NCBI GenBank assembly: GCA_021767525.1
Contig: JAASTF010000021.1
Location: 1-20,357, forward strand
From: Paracoccaceae bacterium
Lineage (GTDB): Bacteria; Pseudomonadota; Alphaproteobacteria; Rhodobacterales; Rhodobacteraceae
Length of the DNA stretch: 20,357 bases
Reading direction: 5' to 3'
The notes beneath the pieces are model-generated. The model saw only the letters and a program-made list of their open reading frames with translations, ran no database searches and was not told where the DNA came from. The position numbers and the translations under genes were made by a program. Positions 14,726 to 20,357 of this stretch are shown piece by piece (within the stretch, counting starts at the first letter, position 1; every line of letters starts with the position of its first letter).

Positions 14726-16420
14726 ATGCCCTATCGCGCCCCGGTCAACGATTTCCGCTTTATCTTCGATCACGTGTCGGAATTTGCCCAGGTCCAGGCG
14801 ACCAAGCGTTTCGCCGAGGCGACGCCCGACATGGTCGAGGCGATTCTGGACGGTGCCGGCCGCATCTGCGAAGAGGTGCTGGCCCCGCTGCGCCGCAAGG
14901 GCGATCTGGATCCTGCGCGGCTGGAAAACGGCGTGGTGCGCACCACCGACGGCTTCAAGGAGGCTTATCAGCAACTGGCCGAAGGCGGCTGGATCGCGCT
15001 ATCGGCCAGCCCCGAGCATGGCGGCATGGGCCTGCCCATCGCGGTGACGACCGCGTTCAACGAGATGGCCGCCGCAACGGCGATGTCGCTGGGGCTGTGC
15101 CCGCTGCTGACCCAGGGCCAGATCGAGGCGCTGGAGCATCACGCCAGCGACGATCTGAAAGAGCTGTACCTGCCCAAGCTGATCAGCGGCGAATGGACCG
15201 GCACCATGAACCTAACCGAGCCGCAGGCCGGCAGCGACGTGGGCGCGTTGAAAACCAAGGCCGAGCCCAAGGGCGACGGCACCTATGCGATCTCGGGGCA
15301 GAAGATCTATATCACCTGGGGCGATCACGATTTCACCGACAATGTCTGTCACCTGGTGTTGGCGCGTCTGCCCGATGCGCCCGCGGGCACCAAGGGGATC
15401 AGCCTGTTCATGGTGCCCAAGTTCATCCCCGATGCGGATGGCACCCCGGGCGTGGCGAACGACCTGAAGGTTGTCAGCCTGGAACACAAGATGGGCATTC
15501 ACGGCAGCCCCACGGCGGTCATGCAGTATGACGGTGCGACCGGCTGGCTGGTGGGCGAGGAAAACAAGGGCATGGCCGCGATGTTCACCATGATGAACAA
15601 CGCCCGCCTGGCGGTGGGCGCGCAGGGTGTCGGCTGTGCCGAGGGTGCCTATCAGCACGCGCTGGCCTATGCGACCGAGCGCCAGCAGATGGGCCGCATC
15701 ATCGACCATGCGGACGTGCGCCGGATGCTGCTGACGATGAAGGCCGACACGTTCGCCGCCCGCGCCATCGCGGTGAACTGCGCGGTGGCGATCGACATGG
15801 AAACCGCCACCCACGACCCCGAGTGGAAGGCGCGTGCCGCGCTGCTGACGCCCATCGCCAAGGCGTTCGCCACCGATATCGGCTGCGAGGTGGCCAGCAC
15901 CGGCATCCAGATCCACGGCGGCATGGGCTATGTCGAGGAAACGGGCGCGGCGCAATTCCTGCGCGACGTGCGGATCACGCCGATCTACGAGGGCACCAAC
16001 GGCATTCAGGCGATGGACCTGGTGGGCCGCAAGATGATGGATGGCGGCGAGGCCGCGTTCCGCCTGTTGGACGAGATCGAGGCCCATGCTGAATCGGTGC
16101 GCCACGACATGCCCGACCTGGCCGAACCGGTCTGGCAGGCCAGCGAAACCCTGCGCGAGGCGGTGGAATGGCTGCTGGCCCAAAGCGACACGCGCGCGCG
16201 GGCTGCGGGGTCGGTTCCGTTTCTTCGGGCCTTTGCGCGGGTTCTGGGCGGGCATTACCACCTGCGCGCCGCGCTGGCCGAACAGGGCGAGGGCCCGCGC
16301 AGCAAGCTGGCGCGGTTCTACATCACGCGCCTGTTGCCGGAACATGCGCCGCTGCTGACCCATGCGATGTCGGGGGCCGACGATCTTTACGCGCTCAGCG
16401 CCGACGACCTGGCCGCGTGA
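14726..16420 (+). CDS. Acyl-CoA dehydrogenase (DmdC-like)
   Basis: FAD-dependent alpha,beta-dehydrogenation of an acyl-CoA thioester. The 564 residues include the extended N-terminal segment of the DmdC-like subgroup (MPYRAPVNDFRF), MNLTEPQAGSDVGALKT (161-177), the FAD/substrate region GQKIYITWGDHDF (191-203), IQIHGGMGYVEETGAAQFLRDVRITPIYEGTNGIQ (394-428) with the catalytic base expected at Glu422, and a C-terminal helical extension (about 440-564). Some members (DmdC) oxidise 3-methylmercaptopropionyl-CoA in DMSP demethylation; others take different acyl-CoAs, and none of the other dmd genes is here, so the substrate is open. The ATG at 14726 has AGGAGA six bases upstream. The stop overlaps the next start (TGATG). 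Confidence 0.93.
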   Translation: MPYRAPVNDFRFIFDHVSEFAQVQATKRFAEATPDMVEAILDGAGRICEEVLAPLRRKGDLDPARLENGVVRTTDGFKEAYQQLAEGGWIALSASPEHGGMGLPIAVTTAFNEMAAATAMSLGLCPLLTQGQIEALEHHASDDLKELYLPKLISGEWTGTMNLTEPQAGSDVGALKTKAEPKGDGTYAISGQKIYITWGDHDFTDNVCHLVLARLPDAPAGTKGISLFMVPKFIPDADGTPGVANDLKVVSLEHKMGIHGSPTAVMQYDGATGWLVGEENKGMAAMFTMMNNARLAVGAQGVGCAEGAYQHALAYATERQQMGRIIDHADVRRMLLTMKADTFAARAIAVNCAVAIDMETATHDPEWKARAALLTPIAKAFATDIGCEVASTGIQIHGGMGYVEETGAAQFLRDVRITPIYEGTNGIQAMDLVGRKMMDGGEAAFRLLDEIEAHAESVRHDMPDLAEPVWQASETLREAVEWLLAQSDTRARAAGSVPFLRAFARVLGGHYHLRAALAEQGEGPRSKLARFYITRLLPEHAPLLTHAMSGADDLYALSADDLAA

Positions 16421-17478
16421 TGGACGGCGCGGGCCAGGGCATCCGCTATCCCTGGGACGAGGCGCCTGAAACGGGCCGCGCGGTCGAGGTGGCGCCGGGG
16501 GTGCTGTGGTTGCGTCTGCCGCTGCCCATGACGTTGAACCACGTCAATATCTACGCGCTGGACGAGGGCGACAGCTGGTCGATCGTCGACACCGGCGTGA
16601 TGACGCGCAAATCTGTCGCCATATGGGAGGATATCCTGTCGGGCACGCTGGGCGGCAAGCCGGTGGGCCGGGTGATCCTGACCCATTATCACCCCGATCA
16701 CGTGGGCATGGTGGGCTGGTTGATGGAGCGGTTCGGCGCCGAGAACTGGACCACGCGCACATCCTATGCCTTTGCCCGGATGCTGATGCTGGATGTCGAA
16801 GAGCGGCCCAGCCCGCAGGCCCAGGCGTTCTGGCGCGAGGCCGGCATGGCGCCCGAGATTTTCGACAAGCGGATGGCCGAGCGGCCGTTCAACTTTGCCG
16901 ATCTCTGCCATATGCTGCCCATCGGATATGTGCGACTGAAACAGGGCGACGTGCTGCGCGCGGGCGGGCGTGCCTGGGATGTGCATGTCGGCCACGGCCA
17001 CGCGCCCGAGCATCTGACGCTGTGGAGCCGTGACGACAACCTGGTGATCGCGGGCGACCAGATCCTGCCCTCGATCAGCCCCAATATCGGCGTGCACCCG
17101 GCCGAACCGCTGGCCGACCCTCTGGCCGACTGGCTGGAAAGCTGCGAGCGGCTGGCGCGGCTGGCGCGCGAGGATCACCTGGTTCTGGGCGGGCACAAGC
17201 TGCCCTTTACCGGCTTGCCGCTGCGCATGCACCAGTTGGCCGAAAACCATCACGGGGCGCTGCGGCGGCTGCGGCGGCACCTGGCCACGCCACGCGTGGC
17301 AAGCGACTGTTTCCCGCCGCTGTTCAAGCGCAAGATCGACGGCGGGACCTATGGCCTGGCGTTGTCTGAAACGGTTGCGCATCTCAATCACCTTCTGCAC
17401 CTTGGTCAGGTGACGCGGCACAGGCGCGATGGCGACGGGGCCTGGCTGTGGCAAACTGCGGACGGGGCCGAGCCATGA
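16420..17478 (+). CDS. Metallo-beta-lactamase-fold hydrolase
   Basis: A 352-residue zinc hydrolase of the MBL superfamily (glyoxalase II/thioesterase-like branch). The metal site is complete: THYHPDHVG (88-96; His89, His91, Asp93, His94), VGHGHAPEH (190-198), AGDQILP (211-217; bridging Asp213) and LGGHKLPF (256-263). The roughly 90 C-terminal residues resemble the winged-helix tail found on some MBL hydrolases. There is no signal peptide, so it is cytoplasmic. It overlaps the acyl-CoA dehydrogenase by one base and the next gene by four, so the three are probably made together. A role on acyl-CoA or other thioester products is an inference from this context. Confidence 0.9.
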   Translation: MDGAGQGIRYPWDEAPETGRAVEVAPGVLWLRLPLPMTLNHVNIYALDEGDSWSIVDTGVMTRKSVAIWEDILSGTLGGKPVGRVILTHYHPDHVGMVGWLMERFGAENWTTRTSYAFARMLMLDVEERPSPQAQAFWREAGMAPEIFDKRMAERPFNFADLCHMLPIGYVRLKQGDVLRAGGRAWDVHVGHGHAPEHLTLWSRDDNLVIAGDQILPSISPNIGVHPAEPLADPLADWLESCERLARLAREDHLVLGGHKLPFTGLPLRMHQLAENHHGALRRLRRHLATPRVASDCFPPLFKRKIDGGTYGLALSETVAHLNHLLHLGQVTRHRRDGDGAWLWQTADGAEP

Positions 17479-17903
17479 CCGACCAGAACCACGACGATCA
17501 CGACGATTGCCCGGCACCGCCGCGCCGGCACGAAATGCACGCCGAGGCCGACAGCGCGGCCGAAACCACCGCCGCTGCGACCGACAGCAAAAGTCCGGCG
17601 GAATGGGCCTATGAACGGCTGATCCTTTACATCCGCGATTTCGAGGCCCAGCTGGATGCCGAACACGAGGTCGCCATGGGCTTTACCGGTGGGGATGTCG
17701 GCGTGTTGCGGATCGAAGGCATGGGGTTCTTCGACCCCGACATGATTACCTTTTACGGCACCGACATGCAGGGCGCGCGCACGCAGTTCATTCAGCATGT
17801 CAGCCAGCTGAGCGTGATGCTGCGCGCGTTGCCCAAACCCTCGACCGAGGCCGAGCCGCGCCGGATCGGGTTTCGCCTGGCACAGGACCTGGAAAAAGCC
17901 TGA
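17475..17903 (+). CDS. DUF6173-like conserved protein
   Basis: A 142-residue cytoplasmic protein. The first 40 residues are low-complexity and acidic/His-rich (MTDQNHDDHDDC and an Ala/Thr stretch), likely disordered. The rest is a compact domain: SPAEWAYERLILYIRDFEAQLDAEHE (40-65), VLRIEGMGFFDPDMITFYG (77-95), IQHVSQLSVMLRALPK (106-121) and RRIGFRLAQDLE. This pattern resembles the DUF6173 family as I recall it; the function is unknown. The ATG at 17475 overlaps the MBL gene by four bases (ATGA), which fits translational coupling. The gene is followed by an 89-base gap before the cytochrome oxidase subunit. Confidence 0.72.
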   Translation: MTDQNHDDHDDCPAPPRRHEMHAEADSAAETTAAATDSKSPAEWAYERLILYIRDFEAQLDAEHEVAMGFTGGDVGVLRIEGMGFFDPDMITFYGTDMQGARTQFIQHVSQLSVMLRALPKPSTEAEPRRIGFRLAQDLEKA

Positions 17904-17992
17904 TCGCGTCGCTTGATGGGTGACAGTCAATCCTGAATCCGCTAATCAACGCAGCGAACGCTTTTTCGGGACTTTCGACAAGGACAGGACAC

Positions 17993-18127
17993 ATGGCCGA
18001 ACACAAGCATGGCGAGATGGACATCACCACGCAACAAAAGACCTTTGACGGCTTCGTCGGTGCGGTCAAATGGTCGGTCATCGCGATCATCGCGGTGCTG
18101 ATCTTTATCGCGATCGTCAACGGCTAA
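17993..18127 (+). CDS. aa3-type cytochrome c oxidase subunit IV
   Basis: A 44-residue single-helix membrane protein: a short hydrophilic N-terminus (MAEHKHGEMDITTQQKTF, with the characteristic MDI..Q.KTF pattern) and one transmembrane helix (about 24-42). It is the small accessory subunit of alphaproteobacterial aa3-type oxidase, known from Paracoccus and Rhodobacter, with no catalytic residues. The ATG at 17993 is preceded by AAGGACAGGA. As is usual for this gene it stands apart from the main oxidase operon. I saw no convincing promoter in the 89-base gap upstream; a weak hairpin lies just downstream. Confidence 0.9.
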   Translation: MAEHKHGEMDITTQQKTFDGFVGAVKWSVIAIIAVLIFIAIVNG

Positions 18128-18135
18128 GGCCGGAC

Positions 18136-18156
18136 GGGGCGCCATGCCGCCCCTTT
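18136..18156 (+). terminator. Weak hairpin after the cytochrome oxidase subunit IV gene
   Basis: GGGGCG (18136-18141), a six-base loop, then CGCCCC (18148-18153) followed by TTT. It lies nine bases after the stop codon. The stem is GC-only but short and the T-run is only three bases, so it may be an attenuating or 3'-stabilising structure rather than a full terminator. The next gene starts 22 bases later. Confidence 0.4.
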
Positions 18157-18178
18157 CACGATAACCGTAGGAGTAGGC

Positions 18179-18814
18179 ATGCGTGGCATCCTGATCGCCG
18201 TTCTGTGCACCGCGGCACTGGCCGGGTGCGCGACCAAGCCCGAGATTCCGCGCAGCGCCGAAACCATCCGGCAGGCGGCTTACGTGCATGGCGGGCAGCC
18301 GGAACTGCGGCTTTTCACGATGAAAAGCAACAGCACCGGGGCGGGCGCGCATTCGGCCCTCATGGTCAATGGCAGCCAGCGGGTGATCTTTGATCCGGCG
18401 GGCTCGTTCCGGAACGAGGCGATCATCCGCAAGGGCGATGTCGTGTATGGCGTGACGCCGCAGCTTTTGGATGTCTACACGCGCTATCACGCGCGCGAGA
18501 CATATCATGTGCAGGTGCAGAGCCTGGCGGTGTCGGCCGAACTGGCCGAGGCGATACTGCGCGATGCCATGGCGATGGGGCAGCAGCAGGACGCCCGTTG
18601 CGCCGCCAGCGTTTCGGAAATCCTGTCGCGCTATCCCCAGCTGGGAATCAGCGGCACGTGGTATCCCAACAAGCTGGCCGAGGATTTCGCGGAAATTCCC
18701 GGCGTCACCTCGCGCGAGCTTTATGAATACGACTCGGACGACAACAGCGCCGTGCTGGCCGCGTTCGACCCTGCGCGCGTGGCCGCGCAGCGCGCCGCAC
18801 GCTCAGCCGAGTAG
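18179..18814 (+). CDS. Lipoprotein, possible permuted papain-fold (NlpC/P60-like) protein
   Basis: A 211-residue envelope lipoprotein: signal MRGILIAVLCTAALAGC, with lipobox LAGC and lipidated Cys17. The mature part has GAGAHSALMVNGSQRVIFDPAGSF (53-76) with His58, and later DARCAASVSEILSRYP (138-153) with Cys141. A His-Ser/Ala-hydrophobic strand first and a Cys at the start of a helix second is the order expected of circularly permuted papain-like enzymes (DUF4105/YiiX-type). The resemblance is by eye only, so hydrolase activity is a hypothesis. The ATG at 18179 is preceded by TAGGAG. The 3' end overlaps the convergent azlD gene by 12 bases. Confidence 0.8.
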   Translation: MRGILIAVLCTAALAGCATKPEIPRSAETIRQAAYVHGGQPELRLFTMKSNSTGAGAHSALMVNGSQRVIFDPAGSFRNEAIIRKGDVVYGVTPQLLDVYTRYHARETYHVQVQSLAVSAELAEAILRDAMAMGQQQDARCAASVSEILSRYPQLGISGTWYPNKLAEDFAEIPGVTSRELYEYDSDDNSAVLAAFDPARVAAQRAARSAE

Positions 18815-19129
18815 GGCGATCCCGCCGATCAGGGTCGCCGCGCCCAACCCGATGGCCAGCAGCACGTTCTTGGTGAAATAGCCGACCGCCAATGTCACCA
18901 CCGCCGCCGCCGCGCGGGGCGGATCGAATGCGCCGCCGGTGGCACTGGGCCAGACGACCAGCGGCGCCACGATCGCGGGCAGAACCGCCACCGCCGTGTA
19001 GCGCAGGTGCCGCAGCACCCAGTCGGGCAGGGGGCGGTCGCCGATCAGGCCCAGAAAGACAAAGCGCAGGCCGAAACTGCCCAGGCCCAGCCCGATGATG
19101 ACGATCCACAGCTCAAGCCGGTCGATCAT
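18803..19129 (-). CDS. azlD: AzlD-family branched-chain amino acid transport subunit
   Basis: Small partner of AzlC in branched-chain amino acid (and analogue) export. The 108 residues are nearly all hydrophobic, with about four membrane segments (near 7-28, 44-62, 74-89 and 90-107). The sequence WVLRHLRYTAVAVLPAIVAPLVVWP (37-61) is typical of the family. The ATG at 19129 overlaps the azlC stop by four bases (ATGA), so the two are translationally coupled. A second in-frame ATG four codons earlier (19141) is possible. The 3' end overlaps the convergent lipoprotein gene by 12 bases. Confidence 0.92.
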   Translation of the reverse strand: MIDRLELWIVIIGLGLGSFGLRFVFLGLIGDRPLPDWVLRHLRYTAVAVLPAIVAPLVVWPSATGGAFDPPRAAAAVVTLAVGYFTKNVLLAIGLGAATLIGGIALLG

Positions 19130-19845
19130 GGGTCCACCCATTTTCCGGTGCGGCGCAGCACCAGCTCGACCTGGGCGCCGACGACCATGCCGCCGATGCC
19201 GGCCACGATCAGGCCCAGGTTATAGGGCAGCCATCCGAACCCCAACGCCAGCACGACCGAGGCCAGCGCCGCCGCGCGATGCGCGCCCGTGCGCAGCATC
19301 GGCGCGATCAGCGCTATAAAGGTGATCGGCACCGCGAAATCCAGCCCCATCTCGGTGGGGATGGCGCTGCCGATCCAGGCGCCGACCAGCGTCATGGCAT
19401 ACCACATCGGGCAGATGGGCGTGACGACACCAAAGAAATACGCCACCTTTTGCGCCACCGACCAGTCGCGGTGTTTTTCAAAGGCCATGATCGAACAGGC
19501 ATAGGATTGATCGACCAGGAAATAGGCGATCAGCATCCGCTGCCACAGCGGCGCGCGGCCCAGATGCGGCGTAAGAGAGGCGGAATACATCGCCATGCGC
19601 AGGTTGACCGCCAAGGCCGAGGCCAGCACCACGAACAGCGGCGCCTGGTCGACCATCAGCTGCAGCGCGGTGAATTGCGCGGCGCCCGCGATCACGACCA
19701 CCGAGAACGACAGCGCCTCGGCCACGTTCAGGCCGGCCTCGGTCGCGACCACGCCGAACAACATGGCAAAGGGCGTCACCACAAGGAAAAAAGGCGCGCC
19801 ATCGCGCACCCCTTGCCAATAGGCGCTGTTGGTTTCGGTGGTCAT
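19126..19845 (-). CDS. azlC: AzlC-family branched-chain amino acid permease
   Basis: Large subunit of the AzlCD exporter in the inner membrane. The 239 residues have the family signature GVRDGAPFFLVVTPFAMLFG (12-31), the VVVIAGAAQFTALQLM block (49-64), AVNLRMAMYSASLTPHL (79-95) and VDQSYACSIM (111-120). There are five or six hydrophobic segments, ending in a short polar tail. The start ATG at 19845 is supported by family alignment (MTTETNSAYWQGVRDG). It lies 68 bases after the stop of the partial gene on the same strand. No leucine-responsive site is evident in that gap. Confidence 0.94.
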   Translation of the reverse strand: MTTETNSAYWQGVRDGAPFFLVVTPFAMLFGVVATEAGLNVAEALSFSVVVIAGAAQFTALQLMVDQAPLFVVLASALAVNLRMAMYSASLTPHLGRAPLWQRMLIAYFLVDQSYACSIMAFEKHRDWSVAQKVAYFFGVVTPICPMWYAMTLVGAWIGSAIPTEMGLDFAVPITFIALIAPMLRTGAHRAAALASVVLALGFGWLPYNLGLIVAGIGGMVVGAQVELVLRRTGKWVDP

Positions 19846-19913
19846 GGAAAGGCCCCGGGATATCGGTCAGCCACAGGGGTAGCGCCCGGTTCGGGGGGAT
19901 GCAAGCCGGTGGG

Positions 19914-20357
19914 TCAGTCGAACATGCCCGCGACGCGCCCCAACAGCATGAAGGCCCGCGCGGTGCGGGTGCCGGCCAGGTCCTGGATGTCGCTGTCGGT
20001 GGCGGTTTGTTCGAAGGCGATGAACATGCGGTCGAACTTGCGCAGGAAATGGTGGGCGGTGTCGCGGAAAATCGGGTCTTGCTTCATGCGGCCCGCCGTC
20101 AACGCCAGGGACGACCGGTCGCGGATGCCGCCCAAGGCCGCGATCACGCGGCCGCGCTCGCCGGCGGCAAAGCGGCGCCAGATCTCGGGGCGGGCCAGGT
20201 CGGGGCGCAGGTCATCCATGTAGATGCCATCCTGGCTGAGCAGGGTCAGGATATCCTGGCTGGCCTGGATCAGTTCCTTGGCCTGGCGGTCGCGCAGCGC
20301 CTTGCGCAGCGCGGCAAAGCCTTCTTCGTCTTCGGCGGTTTCGGGAAAGTTCAGCGC
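19914..20357 (-). CDS. Unrecognised conserved-looking protein (5' end outside window)
   Basis: The C-terminal 147 residues are visible and the frame stays open to the window edge. The codons are strongly GC-biased in the third position throughout, so the gene continues upstream and the internal ATG at 20219 (MDDLRPDLARPE) is not its start. The visible part is mostly helical and charged: GFAALRKALRDRQAKELIQASQDILTLL, then WRRFAAGERGRVIAALGGIRD, HHFLRKFDRMFIAFEQ and ARAFMLLGRVAGMFD at the end. No catalytic motif, signal or membrane segment is seen, and I do not recognise the family. It precedes azlCD on the same strand. Confidence 0.75.
   Translation of the reverse strand, partial: ALNFPETAEDEEGFAALRKALRDRQAKELIQASQDILTLLSQDGIYMDDLRPDLARPEIWRRFAAGERGRVIAALGGIRDRSSLALTAGRMKQDPIFRDTAHHFLRKFDRMFIAFEQTATDSDIQDLAGTRTARAFMLLGRVAGMFD

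Noticed and set aside
17914..17931. TTGA...TCAA dyad upstream of the oxidase subunit as an Fnr-type site
   Set aside because: The half-sites are 18 bases across instead of the 14 of TTGAT-N4-ATCAA, and the inner bases are not symmetric.
17920..17948. GTGACA-17-TAATCA as a promoter for the cytochrome oxidase subunit IV gene
   Set aside because: The -10 hexamer matches only two consensus positions; too weak to annotate.

Overview
The window is high-GC (roughly two-thirds G+C by eye) and densely coded. It looks like ordinary chromosome from an alphaproteobacterium, most likely Rhodobacteraceae/Roseobacter group. Pointers are the 44-residue aa3-type cytochrome c oxidase subunit IV, the DmdC-like acyl-CoA dehydrogenase, the full-length Sua5, the rsfS-rlmH pair, and the style of the intergenic hairpins. 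I see no tRNA, rRNA, CRISPR, insertion sequence, integrase or phage gene, so this reads as core genome rather than an island. This assignment comes from protein family resemblance recalled from memory, not from a search.

Layout. At 1-1932 (minus) lie leuD (3' end cut off by the window) and leuC, the two isopropylmalate isomerase subunits. A 260-base divergent region follows, holding a possible 28-residue leader ORF and a twin GGCGCGCC hairpin. From 2193 to 4235 (plus) are a MscS-type mechanosensitive channel and a small flavin/NAD(P) oxidoreductase. From 4244 to 5004 (minus) a short Xre-type regulator is coupled to a DUF2975 membrane protein. Divergent from these, across an AT-rich promoter with a perfect TTTAACGTTAAA palindrome, is a small lipoprotein gene (5087-5638, plus). 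rsfS and rlmH, both ribosome-related, follow at 5725-6615 and end in a double-hairpin region.

From 6724 to 14610 everything is on the minus strand. In transcription order this is Sua5 (tRNA t6A synthesis), a uracil-DNA glycosylase-family protein, a phosphoesterase, MoaB (molybdenum cofactor), then an RND efflux pair (membrane-fusion protein and pump) with its own candidate promoter. From 14726 to 17903 (plus) an acyl-CoA dehydrogenase, a metallo-beta-lactamase-fold hydrolase and a DUF6173-like protein overlap end to end and are probably translationally coupled. They are followed by the cytochrome oxidase subunit IV gene and a lipoprotein that may be a permuted papain-fold enzyme. On the minus strand at the right end are azlD, azlC (branched-chain amino acid export) and the 3' part of an unrecognised gene running off the window.

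The most notable signals are regulatory or structural, not a new gene cluster: the leuC leader ORF plus hairpin, the palindrome inside a candidate promoter spacer, paired GGACA/TGTCC dyads before rsfS, a possible CTG start for rsfS, a UDG-family protein lacking the usual Fe-S cysteines, and the lipoprotein with His-then-Cys order. I found no clear undescribed multi-gene system.
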